Assembly: GCF_028771845.1 (NCBI RefSeq)
Contig: NZ_CP118270.1
Coordinates: 2,480,001 to 2,544,000 of the forward strand
DNA length: 64,000 bases
Source of the DNA: Paenibacillus marchantiae
GTDB lineage: Bacteria; Bacillota; Bacilli; Paenibacillales; Paenibacillaceae
Direction: 5' to 3'
Part shown: positions 1-8,296 of the stretch, one piece after another
Layout: each line of letters opens with the position of its first letter
Position numbering within the stretch: position 1 is the stretch's first letter
The notes under the pieces: model-generated
The model's input: only the letters and a program-made list of their open reading frames with translations
The model's database searches: none
Told to the model about the DNA's origin: nothing
Position numbers and translations under genes: made by a program

Positions 1-213
1 AAACGAAATCCATCCGATCTGTGTATACGTGAGATGCATGGAGTCTTTCAGAATTGGAAAAATAGCTGGAATGACAGATTGGATTGAATCGTTGAACAAA
101 TGGACCAGACTGATGGCAATTAAGATCCGATAAACGGTACCTTGAGCATCCAATCCGGGTGGAGCTTTTGAACGCGCAGCGGCGTCTTTGGATAATGAAT
201 TTTGCATGGACAT
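1..213 (-). CDS. MFS transporter, N-terminal part (fosmidomycin-resistance-like)
   Basis: The first 71 codons of a gene running off the left edge are readable on the minus strand. After a polar start of about 25 residues comes a hydrophobic segment with the pattern LVHLFNDSIQSVIPAIFPIL, followed by YTQIGWISF. This is the typical first transmembrane helix and loop of Fsr-type major facilitator exporters. The start at 213 is supported by AAGGAG at 222-227, eight bases upstream; a second Met lies two codons in. Function as a drug exporter is inferred from the family; most of the protein lies outside the window. Confidence 0.7.
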   Translation of the reverse strand, partial: MSMQNSLSKDAAARSKAPPGLDAQGTVYRILIAISLVHLFNDSIQSVIPAIFPILKDSMHLTYTQIGWISF

Positions 214-424
214 GAACAGTTCTCCTTTGGTCGCGGTCACGAGGGATCAGCGCCTGATGATGTGATGTGCCTAAGCATATTGTTACATAATAGGACAGAT
301 TTGAAAGGTCGACAAGGGGAACAGGGGAAATTAACGTTCTCATTTTAATGTAAACTATTGATATACTTTAAAGAATCTACTATTAAATTTCTACTAAATC
401 AGAAATGATAAAGGACTGATCCAT

Positions 425-637
425 ATGAAATCGCTATCACCATATGTTCTTGCCAAACGTAATTTGGCGATGACCATTCTATTTATGGCAGTCATGACTT
501 TTCTGGCTATCTATGTTGCATCGACGTCTCTGTACTTTGCTATCGGATTTTTTGTGGTTGTTCAGTCTATAGGTGTACTTATGCTGAGACATTACATCAA
601 AAAAGTGAAAGAACTGAAGGAAGACAGTAACCCTTGA
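425..637 (+). CDS. small two-helix membrane protein, unknown function
   Basis: A 70-residue protein with two hydrophobic segments (about residues 14-30 and 35-53) separated by a short polar turn, then a basic, charged tail (HYIKKVKELKED). An AAAGGA sequence precedes the ATG and an intrinsic terminator follows at 699-736. It is divergent from the exporter gene to its left. I do not recognise the family; a role in the membrane is all that can be inferred. Confidence 0.6.
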   Translation: MKSLSPYVLAKRNLAMTILFMAVMTFLAIYVASTSLYFAIGFFVVVQSIGVLMLRHYIKKVKELKEDSNP

Positions 638-698
638 ATGCTAGTCCAATCCATACGATTGGTTGCAAACGCCCACGTTCCATAGCATACAAAAAAAC

Positions 699-736
699 AA
701 AAGCCGAACTTCTTCAGATCGAAGAGTTCGGCTTTT
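699..736. terminator. bidirectional intrinsic terminator
   Basis: A 12-bp stem (AAAAGCCGAACT / AGTTCGGCTTTT) with a loop of about 14 bases. It has T-rich flanks on both strands, so it can end the small membrane-protein gene from the left and the queuosine operon from the right. Confidence 0.85.
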
Positions 737-788
737 GTGTGTTCAATAATTTTATTTTGTACAAAGCATAATTGGTGTATCTACCAAA

Positions 789-1280
789 TTAACGATTATC
801 TATCGTCTCTGGATACATATCATGGTTCATCATGCGGTGCTCGGCCATTTGCTCATACTTCGTCCCCGGTTTACCGTAGTTGGTGTACGGATCGATGGAA
901 ATGCCGCCGCGCGGCGTGAATTTGCCCCATACTTCAATGAAGCGTGGGTCCATCAGCTTAATCAGGTCGTTCATGATGATGTTCACACAATCCTCGTGGA
1001 AATCACCATGGTTGCGGAAGCTGAACAGGTACAGCTTAAGTGACTTGCTCTCCACCATTTTCACATCAGGGATGTAGCTGATATAGATCGTTGCAAAGTC
1101 CGGCTGACCCGTGATCGGGCACAGGCTGGTGAACTCCGGGCAGTTGAATTTGACAAAATAATCCCGGTACGGGTGTTTGTTATCGAAGTTTTCCAGAATA
1201 CCTGGATCATATTCAAACGTATATTTTACGCCCTGGTTACCCAGCAACGTTAGATCTTGCATTTCATCAGGTTGTCTCAT
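789..1280 (-). CDS. queF: NADPH-dependent 7-cyano-7-deazaguanine (preQ0) reductase
   Basis: QueF reduces preQ0 to preQ1, the last soluble step before the base is inserted into tRNA. The 163-residue length and single domain are those of the short (YkvM-type) QueF. The active-site stretch [11 protein letters not shown] carries the nucleophilic Cys54 and Asp61, and the family motif [16 protein letters not shown] follows at 77-92, with the catalytic-region His95-Glu96 after it. The start is an ATG with AAGGAG about 12 bases upstream. It is the last gene of the cluster, separated from queE by 126 bases, and ends before the bidirectional terminator. Confidence 0.95.
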   Translation of the reverse strand: MRQPDEMQDLTLLGNQGVKYTFEYDPGILENFDNKHPYRDYFVKFNCPEFTSLCPITGQPDFATIYISYIPDVKMVESKSLKLYLFSFRNHGDFHEDCVNIIMNDLIKLMDPRFIEVWGKFTPRGGISIDPYTNYGKPGTKYEQMAEHRMMNHDMYPETIDNR

Positions 1281-1406
1281 GGATTCGTAAACGCTCCTTA
1301 TTTCCGGCGACGCACGAAGCTTACCGGTATATATGATAGGCCATCTTAGCCTCTGGTTGTTCCCAAAATTACATCATGCCGCCCATTATTCCATCCAAAT
1401 AGCCCA

Positions 1407-2159
1407 TCAGACGCCGCGTTTGTTGCCCCAAACAAGGGTATGCAGCTGTGGCAGCACACGAACGTCGTTCAGATCATCGGATGCACTGACTTGATCAATC
1501 AGCCACTCATAACGGGCAAGCAGCGAAGTCGCCAGATCTGGGGTATCAGCAGAAGTGACATCCGGGTTCCCGGTTTGCAAAAATAAATCTGTGCCCGGAT
1601 ACCGTGCATGCACACGGCGGGCATAGTCCAAGTCTGTCTCATCGAAAATTACGATCTTCAGACTGTGACTTCGTTCCACCGGGCGAGCAGCCAGGCGATG
1701 GATCAGATCATCCAGCACAGCCCAGTCGGTGTTCATGCCTGAGCTGGGAGGCTTGGGCGAGACGGTGACTTCGTCAATGTCCGCCAGCCAAGACTGCCAA
1801 CGGGAGCCCTGCGTTTCTACCGCGGTGCGGATGCCGTTCTCCCGAAGCAGCTTAACCAATCCGCCCAGCGAAGCGAGCAGGGCAGGGTTGCCGCCTGAGA
1901 TGGTCACATGAGAGAAGCGTGAGCCGCCAACACGACGCAATTCCTCCCACACATCCTCCGGAGTAATCATCCGAATCAGGTCCTTGCCACTGCCGTCCCA
2001 AGTAAAGGCCGAGTCACACCAGGAACAGCGATAATCGCAGCCCGCGGTGCGGACGAACATCGTTTTCTGCCCGATAACCATGCCTTCACCTTGAACCGTC
2101 GGGCCGAAGATTTCCATCACAGGAATACGAGCCTCTATGCTACGTTCCACACTACTCAT
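1407..2159 (-). CDS. queE: 7-carboxy-7-deazaguanine synthase (radical SAM)
   Basis: QueE converts 6-carboxytetrahydropterin to 7-carboxy-7-deazaguanine. The 250-residue protein has the N-terminal GPTVQGEG substrate motif and the cluster-binding Cys41, Cys45 and Cys48 in the CX3CX2C spacing (CDYRCSWC), followed by ISGGNPAL, the glycine-rich SAM-contacting strand. The ATG overlaps the end of queD by 8 bases, which implies translational coupling. Family and pathway position agree with the neighbours. Confidence 0.95.
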   Translation of the reverse strand: MSSVERSIEARIPVMEIFGPTVQGEGMVIGQKTMFVRTAGCDYRCSWCDSAFTWDGSGKDLIRMITPEDVWEELRRVGGSRFSHVTISGGNPALLASLGGLVKLLRENGIRTAVETQGSRWQSWLADIDEVTVSPKPPSSGMNTDWAVLDDLIHRLAARPVERSHSLKIVIFDETDLDYARRVHARYPGTDLFLQTGNPDVTSADTPDLATSLLARYEWLIDQVSASDDLNDVRVLPQLHTLVWGNKRGV

Positions 2160-2643
2160 CGATCATCCACTCCCGTCTGGCCTCAGCGTAACTGGTCGGC
2201 GTCTCGTATAAGCGGACAAACTCTGTTCGACCACCCTCGGTAAGTGCAGCATACGGTTCGGTTTGCAAGGCATGCTCCATCTGCTCGAACAACCAGACGA
2301 CCATATTTTCAGCAGTTGTGTTCATGAGGGGAAGGGTTTCGTTCAAATACTGATGATCCAGATACCCTTCAATTTGTGTTTTCCATATATCCTTGATATG
2401 TCCAAAATCAACAGTCAGTCCGGTCTCACCCGGGTAACCGCTAATGCCAAAAACAACTTTATACGTATGTCCGTGCAAGTTCTTGCACTTGCCTTCATAA
2501 CAATGCAGATGATGCGCAGCGTCAAACGTAAACTCCTTGCTGACAAGCACACGTTTGCGATGATAGCGAAGCTGGGCAGGAAGGATATCTTCTCCAATCC
2601 GCTGCAACCGTTCCACAATACGAAATGTTCCCGGTTCTCTCAT
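2152..2643 (-). CDS. queD: 6-carboxy-5,6,7,8-tetrahydropterin synthase
   Basis: QueD makes 6-carboxytetrahydropterin from dihydroneopterin triphosphate. Zinc ligands are recognisable as His44 (FDAAHHL), His57 and His59 (LHGH), with the catalytic Cys53 just before them. The protein is 163 residues and has about 30 residues ahead of the usual start of the fold ([11 protein letters not shown]), longer than many QueD proteins. The ATG overlaps the queC stop by 4 bases (ATGA). Confidence 0.94.
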   Translation of the reverse strand: MREPGTFRIVERLQRIGEDILPAQLRYHRKRVLVSKEFTFDAAHHLHCYEGKCKNLHGHTYKVVFGISGYPGETGLTVDFGHIKDIWKTQIEGYLDHQYLNETLPLMNTTAENMVVWLFEQMEHALQTEPYAALTEGGRTEFVRLYETPTSYAEARREWMIDE

Positions 2644-3332
2644 CGTACGTCCGCTCCTGGAGTTCCAACAGTAGTAGAATCAGTGCGTTGCTCCAGATAG
2701 CGATCCAGTCCGGCTTTGCGCAGTTTGCAGGCAGGACATTCTCCGCAGCCATCGCCGATAATTCCGTTATAACAGGTCAGTGTGCGCTCCCGCACATAAT
2801 CGAAGGCACCGAGCTCATCCGCCATTTTCCACGTCTGGGCTTTGTCCAGCCACATCAGTGGGGTGTGAATGACAAATGGGTAGTCCATCGATAGATTCAG
2901 CGTAACATTCATCGACTTTACAAACGAATCCCGACAATCCGGGTATCCGCTGAAATCCGTTTCGCATACACCTGTGACGAGGTGACGAGCCCCTTTTTGC
3001 TTCGCCATAATGGCTGCAAAACTGAGGAACAGCAGATTCCGTCCATCGACAAACGTACTTGGCAGTTCGCCTTCTTCATGCGTAATCTCCATATCCGTAC
3101 GGGTGAGTGCATTAGGCGCGAGTTGGTTTAACAAACTCATGTCCAGTACCGTTTGCTGTACACTCAGATCGCGAGCGATCTCTGCGGCGCATTCAATCTC
3201 CAGCTTGTGACGCTGGCCGTAATCGAAGGTAACCACTTCAACCTCGGCAAATTGCTGTTTGGCCCAGAACAAACAAGTTGTACTGTCCTGACCGCCGCTA
3301 AATACAACGACTGCTTTTTCTTCGTTCAACAT
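2640..3332 (-). CDS. queC: 7-cyano-7-deazaguanine (preQ0) synthase
   Basis: QueC turns 7-carboxy-7-deazaguanine into preQ0 using ATP and ammonia. The PP-loop SGGQDSTT lies at residues 12-19, and the C-terminal zinc site has four cysteines spaced C-x8-C-x2-C-x2-C (CYNG...CGECPAC). I place the start at 3332, not at the in-frame Met 33 codons upstream. GGAGAGG at 3341-3347 sits eight bases before it, and the upstream residues are not part of the family and overlap the riboswitch terminator. It is the first gene of queC-queD-queE-queF, behind the preQ1 riboswitch. Confidence 0.95.
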   Translation of the reverse strand: MLNEEKAVVVFSGGQDSTTCLFWAKQQFAEVEVVTFDYGQRHKLEIECAAEIARDLSVQQTVLDMSLLNQLAPNALTRTDMEITHEEGELPSTFVDGRNLLFLSFAAIMAKQKGARHLVTGVCETDFSGYPDCRDSFVKSMNVTLNLSMDYPFVIHTPLMWLDKAQTWKMADELGAFDYVRERTLTCYNGIIGDGCGECPACKLRKAGLDRYLEQRTDSTTVGTPGADVR

Positions 3333-3422
3333 AAAAAAACCTCTCCATCTTCTTAAGATCAATCCATGCACATAGGCACAGAGTGTCGGAAGAACAGAGA
3401 AGTTCATGAACTGGCATCCATC

Positions 3423-3519
3423 AAAAAACACACCTTCTCGTAGGCTGCTTCAAAAAAGCAGGACGATCTAGTGTTCTTAGTTTTTTACGTACGTTGTTAC
3501 CTAAAATGTACGCAAGACT
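3423..3519 (-). promoter_or_regulatory. preQ1-I riboswitch with transcription terminator, queC leader
   Basis: On the minus strand, TGCGTAC (3514-3508) pairs with GTACGTA (3492-3486) as stem P1. The enclosed loop contains TTTTAGGTAACAAC, and the tail AAAAACTAAG follows at once. TTAG in the loop can pair with CTAA in the tail, making the class I preQ1 pseudoknot. Downstream, an imperfect hairpin (CTGCTT / AAGCAG core, extended by TCGT / ACGA and CAC / GTG) ends in TGTTTTTT at about 3423, a plausible ligand-controlled terminator. The element lies 90-190 bases ahead of queC, the expected target. Confidence 0.8.
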
Positions 3520-3587
3520 TATTGACCTTAATGAAGGTCGAGTCTTATAGAGGGAGTTCGCGAACCTCTCCCATGCCATAGGCATGG
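3514..3587 (-). other. structured leader upstream of the preQ1 aptamer
   Basis: Three further hairpins precede the aptamer on the minus strand. CCATGCC / GGCATGG is at 3571-3587. AGAGG / CCTCT encloses TTCGCGAACTC near 3549-3569. A nested pair, AAGACT / AGTCTT around GACCTT / AAGGTC, is at 3514-3546. The middle one resembles the class I preQ1 P1-loop architecture, with a possible CGA/TCG pseudoknot. It lacks the A-rich tail, so its function is unclear. Confidence 0.45.
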
Positions 3588-3689
3588 ATTTTCTTCTTCA
3601 ATTGTCCGGTACAGTATATCACATTTCCAATACGGTGAGCATGCTTTCCATGAGAATCCATTTATAACTGAGCCTAACGTCATCTGGAT

Positions 3690-4394
3690 TCATTTAATCA
3701 ATACATTTCCAAAAGGAATGACTTCCTTCAGAATTCGCTTAAATAAGCCTTCATCGTTCATATCCTGTTCCAGTCTATGATTTTCACGACCGGCCTGAAA
3801 GAGTACAGAGCCATGTCCTGTCATCTTCCAATGATAGTTCATATGCTGGCTGGCAAGGTTGTTCCCGTATACGGTAAGTTCCAGCTGCGCGTTCTCAGGA
3901 TAGGCGATAATACTGCCTGCATCCACGTATAGTGGTGCGGTAGGGTGCAGTTCCTGTTGGCAGACCTGACCTTGTGTCAGCAATCCAATCTTGCCTTTGC
4001 CCGAAAATTTCATTTTCACGGCATCCCGAGTGATGAGCATGTTTTTGATTTTCTGAATTTTGGTGTGCATCGTGACGCCGTCGGAGTAGAAGAAAAGGTG
4101 ACGGAAGTCATACAGCAGATCGCTGTTCTCACTCAGTTCAACTTCCTTCATGGTGAATCCGGGAGGCAGGGCGGCCACAAATTGACAAGGACCGGTAATT
4201 TCGGATTTGATGAGCTTTTTTTTGCGATAGATACCCGAAATGTTCATGAATTTATCATTGCGACTGCTGCTTGGGCCGCGAAAAGCGACAATTTGCTGGG
4301 GATGGAGAATATGCAGGCGGTCGTCCTGGATCAACGAGAACGTGACCACTTGTCCGGCTCCGCCAGCTTCGGCATTATTCAGGTGTATGTGCAT
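3690..4394 (-). CDS. AIM24 family protein (DUF124-like)
   Basis: A 234-residue, mostly beta-strand protein. The segments GPCQFVAALPPG, YVDAGSIIAYPENAQLELTVYG and SVLFQAGREN are those of the AIM24/TIGR00266 double-stranded beta-helix family. These proteins are widespread in bacteria and have no settled biochemical role. Start: ATG at 4394 with AGGAG about seven bases upstream. It lies 18 bases after the membrane protein encoded at 4413-4868, so the two are probably co-transcribed. No signal peptide is visible. Confidence 0.75.
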   Translation of the reverse strand: MHIHLNNAEAGGAGQVVTFSLIQDDRLHILHPQQIVAFRGPSSSRNDKFMNISGIYRKKKLIKSEITGPCQFVAALPPGFTMKEVELSENSDLLYDFRHLFFYSDGVTMHTKIQKIKNMLITRDAVKMKFSGKGKIGLLTQGQVCQQELHPTAPLYVDAGSIIAYPENAQLELTVYGNNLASQHMNYHWKMTGHGSVLFQAGRENHRLEQDMNDEGLFKRILKEVIPFGNVLIK

Positions 4395-4412
4395 TCGGTT
4401 GCTCCTGTTCTT

Positions 4413-4868
4413 TTATACTCGGCCAGAACGGCGACGCATTCCCCAGCGCATCACCCGAATCAGAATAAAGTATCCCAATATGAGTGAAACGGCTGTGATA
4501 ATCATCGTTTGAATGCGTTTGGCAGTTGCCGTTTTGGCATCCTGATCATTTTGCAGCTTGCTCACCATGTCGGTCAGTTTTTCGTTTTGTGCCAGCAACA
4601 ACTCGTTCTGGGCCTTGAATGCTTCGACATTTGCCTGGGCTTGTCCCAATTGGGCAGAGGTCTGATTCAACTGCTCCAGCGTCTGTTTATAGCTTTCCTG
4701 CAAGGCGTTCACTTCTCCAGGTAGCTCGGAGACTCGTTCCCATCCACTATAGATATCGGAGAATATATTGGCATTTGCTGCACTGACTGTAGAAGTCAAA
4801 GAAACAGTAAACAATACACATGTGGTGAATAACACCCGAATGAAATAACCCTGAATGGGTTTTGGCAT
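4413..4868 (-). CDS. membrane protein with central coiled coil
   Basis: A 151-residue protein of unknown function. An N-terminal hydrophobic signal (VLFTTCVLFTVSLTS, ending near AANA) is followed by a glutamine- and alanine-rich stretch predicted as a long coiled coil (about residues 50-115). A C-terminal transmembrane helix (MIITAVSLILGYFILI) and a basic tail RWGMRRRSGR end the protein. This suggests a membrane-anchored extracytoplasmic coiled coil with the tail in the cytoplasm. I choose the ATG at 4868 over the GTG three codons upstream because the GTG is inside the AAGAAGGTG ribosome site. It is the first gene of a pair with the AIM24-family gene. Confidence 0.65.
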   Translation of the reverse strand: MPKPIQGYFIRVLFTTCVLFTVSLTSTVSAANANIFSDIYSGWERVSELPGEVNALQESYKQTLEQLNQTSAQLGQAQANVEAFKAQNELLLAQNEKLTDMVSKLQNDQDAKTATAKRIQTMIITAVSLILGYFILIRVMRWGMRRRSGRV

Positions 4869-5087
4869 GAATGGCACCTTCTTTCGGTTACATAATCGTT
4901 TGCCGATTTCGTCGTCATTTGTTGAAATACGGCTCTTACATTATACGTCAAAACCGGGACAATGGGTTCAAGATGATATAGTTTTAATTACCCTATATGA
5001 GAATAAATCAATACATGTGGACAAGTGTTTAATTTTAAGAACGTCGGGGTAATAGAAGGACAGGGCAGCACTCCGGACGGCCTTGAC

Positions 5088-5222
5088 ATGATTCTTTTAC
5101 TTCAGCTCTGGGTGCCTGCTATTCATAATAACGAAATTTGTAATTTAATGAGAGAAAACAATATATCCGATTTTTATGAAGATCGTGAATACGAAGGGGT
5201 AGAAACGTATGTACACAACTAA
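5088..5222 (+). CDS. possible 44-residue protein
   Basis: A short open frame with a protein-like, acidic composition (ENNISDFYEDREYEGVETYVHN) and a hydrophobic start. It overlaps the next small gene by 14 bases. No good ribosome site is visible and I recognise no family, so it may be non-coding or a gene remnant. Confidence 0.25.
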   Translation: MILLLQLWVPAIHNNEICNLMRENNISDFYEDREYEGVETYVHN

Positions 5223-5376
5223 ACAAGCTGCAACAACCAAAACGATTATGATCACTGTAAATGGTGAGCCGATCGGGCGTGAATTGATTATCGACAGTAT
5301 TACTTATGCTCCAATCACAGAACCTGATTCTGTACAAAGTTTACACAAAATGGGAATTGATCCATCTACGATTTAA
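5209..5376 (+). CDS. small protein, unknown function
   Basis: A 55-residue frame too short for many gene callers. It contains ITVNGEPIGRELIIDSITYAPI, reminiscent of a single strand-turn-strand unit of copper-amine-oxidase-N-like (stalk) domains, but it is far shorter than those domains. GAAGGGG stands 8-12 bases ahead of the ATG. An intrinsic terminator follows 30 bases after the stop, which supports a transcribed unit. Function unknown. Confidence 0.5.
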   Translation: MYTTKQAATTKTIMITVNGEPIGRELIIDSITYAPITEPDSVQSLHKMGIDPSTI

Positions 5377-5405
5377 GATAGGACTTGTCATATAAAAGTG
5401 GTCTA

Positions 5406-5432
5406 AAAGCTTGGCATACTGCCAAGCTTTTT
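5406..5432 (+). terminator. intrinsic terminator
   Basis: A 10-bp perfect stem, AAAGCTTGGC / GCCAAGCTTT, with a five-base loop followed by T-rich sequence. It closes the small-gene unit and separates it from the LexA-type site downstream. Confidence 0.8.
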
Positions 5433-5498
5433 CGTCGTTTATTGTCGTAATTACGCGGATTTAGGGATGAGAAACTAATATTATGGAAAAATTTCCTG

Positions 5499-5511
5499 CG
5501 AACATATGTTC
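5499..5511. promoter_or_regulatory. LexA/DinR (SOS) operator
   Basis: CGAACATATGTTC matches the Bacillus LexA/DinR consensus CGAACATATGTTCG in 13 of 14 positions; the last base is C instead of G. It lies about 70 bases ahead of the start of the gene at 5584-6288, the usual position for an SOS operator. Confidence 0.75.
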
Positions 5512-5583
5512 CGTGACAATATAGTGTCCATTTACCCTGATAACTTAGAAGATAATACATATAAATCGGGGGAGAGACTACCA

Positions 5584-6288
5584 GTGAACTCAGTCTTTGA
5601 AGTATCTTATTCGTGGAATAGAGAGGCCATACCGACAGGGGGAGCCGACCCCGTATATATGATGGTGGAGTGGCGTAACGGAGCCCCTGCCAAAAGACTC
5701 AGGAAAATAGCACCCAAAATTGTGTCACGAGACTTGGAACTTTTGCTCAAACCGGAATTTGGAATTCAGCTCAAGGGCATCTACGGCTGTCGTTCCAAAG
5801 AAACGGATATCGGTTGGGTTTTAAGACTTGGTGATGTATACAAGGGAGAGAGTAAACAAATCTTACTCGAATTCGCCATGGGACCGCGTGTATCAGGAAA
5901 AAGTGCCGTATGTTCAGCTTATTGGAGTACGCGAAAGTTGAAACAAAGCCAGAGAGTACTGCTGCGCAGAGAACAGTTGTATATTCAGTATACAAGTCAT
6001 CTGGGCATGCTGCGTCAGCCGGAAGATCCCAAGGTAGAGAAGACAATCAAATTAAACGAAACAGTTCCTCTGATTAAACAAGCTTTGCGTGCTTATGAAA
6101 GAGGCCGTACACAAGAGGGCAGTGATATGCTGCGTCGTCATGCAGATGCTTTGTTAATTGAAGCGGCTCGCAAACAGGATCTAGATTATTATGAGGAAGC
6201 CGAAATATTGGAGAAACTTCGGCACCATTATGGGATTACTTTTAATTCCATGGTTCATAATCGCGGAAAAACGATGTTAGGTGAATAG
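5584..6288 (+). CDS. protein resembling the C-terminal part of VWA-domain proteins; likely SOS-controlled
   Basis: A 234-residue protein. The first half has beta-rich segments (FGIQLKGIYGCRSKETDIGWVLRLGDVYKGESKQILLEF) like the domain after the von Willebrand A domain in Ca-activated-channel-type proteins. The second half is helical (ALRAYERGRTQEGSDMLRRHADALL). The VWA domain and its metal-site motif are absent. I set the start at the GTG at 5584: GGGGGAG lies eight bases upstream, and the earlier in-frame ATG at 5506 is inside the LexA-type operator. Function unknown; DNA-damage induction is inferred from the operator. Confidence 0.55.
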   Translation: MNSVFEVSYSWNREAIPTGGADPVYMMVEWRNGAPAKRLRKIAPKIVSRDLELLLKPEFGIQLKGIYGCRSKETDIGWVLRLGDVYKGESKQILLEFAMGPRVSGKSAVCSAYWSTRKLKQSQRVLLRREQLYIQYTSHLGMLRQPEDPKVEKTIKLNETVPLIKQALRAYERGRTQEGSDMLRRHADALLIEAARKQDLDYYEEAEILEKLRHHYGITFNSMVHNRGKTMLGE

Positions 6289-6450
6289 GGATAAAGAACT
6301 AGGGAAGATGGGGCGGAAAGGAATGTTTCTACATAATTTTTTGAAGGTGAAGTCAAGGAATAAGTCGAATGTACTAAACAACATAATAATAAAAAAATGG
6401 ATGGAGTTGTATCGAATTTATTGAAACAACATCGTGGAGGGTCCGGCAAA

Positions 6451-7416
6451 ATGACAGACCGACTGATCCGATTAATGCGCATTATAACTCTTGTGCAGGC
6501 CAAACCGGGTATTCTGGCCCGTGAGCTTGCCGAGCGGTGCGAAACAACGGAAAGGACGATATACCGCGACATGGAGGCCCTCAGTGCAATGCATATCCCC
6601 ATCGCCAATATGGGACACGGGAGAGGATACATGTTTATCAGCCATTTTGCCATGTATCCGCTGAATTGGTCTGATGAAGAAGCTCAAGCCTTTATGCACC
6701 TGGCAGAAGTCATGGAGAATATTCGTCCGTTGCTGAAGCCTGCTTTTGAGAGCGCGTATGAGAAAGTGGTTGCTTCGAGTCAGAAAAACAAAACAGAGCG
6801 AGTGGAATGGTCTGAGCAAATTAGCGGGTTGTTCAAAGTGGGTACATCTGCTTGGCAAAATGAAAGTACCGAACTTCTGAATCATTCCCTGGTGACCTTG
6901 CTTCAGGCCGGAATTTCCCAGAACACTATTGAAGGAGAATATCTGTTTCAAGGTAAAAAGGGGATTGCGCGAATGGATCCCTACTGTCTTATTCCTCGTG
7001 AATACCGATTTGATCTGTTGGCATATTGTCACCTGTCAGAAAGACTGAGAATATTTCAAGTGAATCGTTTGCACAGGGTTCGGATTTTGCCACGCACGTT
7101 CCGCAAAGATGATTACCTTTTACAATCTCACTTCCGCACGCCACAGGAACTTAGCGGCAGTACGGAGTGGACTGCATTCAAGATCAGATTCTCGCCGCAC
7201 GCCGTGGAGCGTGTGATGCAGGAGCAGTTTTTTGCACGCCCCATCTTGACGATCGAACCGGAGGGTACGCTGTTATTTGAGGCCATACTGAGTGATGAAC
7301 AAGGGTTTCTAACCTGGTTGTCTCAATATGGACCCGATGCCGAAATTCTGGAGCCTCAGAGCTACCGTCTTTTGATGAAGGAACGTCTGGAACGTTGGAG
7401 AGAGATTTACAACTGA
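6451..7416 (+). CDS. HTH/WYL-domain transcriptional regulator (YafY/DeoR-like)
   Basis: 321 residues. The N-terminal winged helix-turn-helix (about residues 5-60: ARELAERCETTERTIYRDMEAL) is the DeoR-type DNA-binding domain. The middle and C-terminal parts (RMDPYCLIPREYRFDLLAYCHLSERLRIFQVNRLHRVRIL) form a WYL ligand-sensing domain, with a C-terminal extension. The ATG at 6451 is preceded by GGAGGG at 6436-6441; the in-frame Met 18 codons upstream has no such site. WYL regulators commonly respond to nucleic-acid-derived or second-messenger ligands. The target here is unknown, as no obvious operon partner adjoins. Confidence 0.85.
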   Translation: MTDRLIRLMRIITLVQAKPGILARELAERCETTERTIYRDMEALSAMHIPIANMGHGRGYMFISHFAMYPLNWSDEEAQAFMHLAEVMENIRPLLKPAFESAYEKVVASSQKNKTERVEWSEQISGLFKVGTSAWQNESTELLNHSLVTLLQAGISQNTIEGEYLFQGKKGIARMDPYCLIPREYRFDLLAYCHLSERLRIFQVNRLHRVRILPRTFRKDDYLLQSHFRTPQELSGSTEWTAFKIRFSPHAVERVMQEQFFARPILTIEPEGTLLFEAILSDEQGFLTWLSQYGPDAEILEPQSYRLLMKERLERWREIYN

Positions 7417-7470
7417 ACGTCAGTGCAGATCATGGCTGGTCTGCCTTTGTTCAACATGCGTTGTATGCAA

Positions 7471-8142
7471 TTACTCTTTGGTCTTGAACAGGTGTGCAAG
7501 GTTACCAAAAGGGGAATCTTTCTCGTCATCTTCTACACTGCTGGAATAGACCACTTTGGATGTGATGCCCTCATCATCTGCGGCGCAATTGGTTTCCAGT
7601 TTGAATTGATCAAATTGATGCATGAATACTTTGGCTGTATTAATCGCATCATCCAAAGCGCGGTGCTGAGTGCCATCGAATTCAATACCACAAAGTTCCA
7701 GAGCCTGAGCGAGTCCAAGCTGACGGAATTTTCCTTCCTTACGCACAGTTCGCGACCATTGCTGCTGAAGATCATTGTGGTTGGTGATCCAGGCTACATC
7801 GAGCTGATGAGTGCGACAATGAGAGATCAGTTTGGTGCGGTCATCCGGTCCCCAGGAGCACATGTAATAGGATTCACTTCCCATCCATGCAATAAATTGA
7901 TTCAGTGCTTCGGGAAAAAGAGGGGCTGCGTCGATGTCTTTCTGCGTAATACCCGTAAACTGAATTGTATCGGCGGATAGCACCGACTTATTGGATGGAC
8001 GAACATAAGTGTGGAACGTATCCGACACGAACAGGCCGTTCTCACCTTCCGTTACTTTGACGGCACCGATATCTATAATTTCAGAAGAGTAACGTGTATT
8101 GCGACTTACCGTGAATTCAAGATCGTAAATAATATATGGCAT
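7471..8142 (-). CDS. DEDDh 3'-5' exonuclease (KapD/DnaQ-like)
   Basis: 223 residues. The three exonuclease motifs are in place: Asp7-x-Glu9 (YDLEF), Asp100 (WGPDD) and His160-x4-Asp165 (HRALDD), the DEDDh arrangement of DnaQ/ERI-type exonucleases. The protein is close in length to Bacillus KapD, a developmental exonuclease relative. The last ~45 residues are an acidic extension (SSVEDDEKDSP) beyond the catalytic fold. It is convergent with the WYL regulator gene and divergent from proS. The substrate, RNA or DNA, cannot be told from sequence. Confidence 0.85.
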   Translation of the reverse strand: MPYIIYDLEFTVSRNTRYSSEIIDIGAVKVTEGENGLFVSDTFHTYVRPSNKSVLSADTIQFTGITQKDIDAAPLFPEALNQFIAWMGSESYYMCSWGPDDRTKLISHCRTHQLDVAWITNHNDLQQQWSRTVRKEGKFRQLGLAQALELCGIEFDGTQHRALDDAINTAKVFMHQFDQFKLETNCAADDEGITSKVVYSSSVEDDEKDSPFGNLAHLFKTKE

Positions 8143-8261
8143 AGGACAAACTCCTTTATCAATTAATACATGGTTTCTATTTCTCTATATTACAGGGAAC
8201 GCACAGCCATGTCAGCCATCGCCCAGCAATTCATTTTAACGTAAAGCTGGCAACAGTGTGG

Positions 8262-8290
8262 TTGACAACTTCTTGTAAATACACTATGGT
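8262..8290 (+). promoter_or_regulatory. sigma-A promoter of the proS T-box leader
   Basis: TTGACA at 8262-8267, a 17-base spacer, and TATGGT at 8285-8290. Initiation near 8297 would give a leader of about 375 bases ahead of proS. Confidence 0.7.
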
Positions 8291-8296
8291 GATCAA

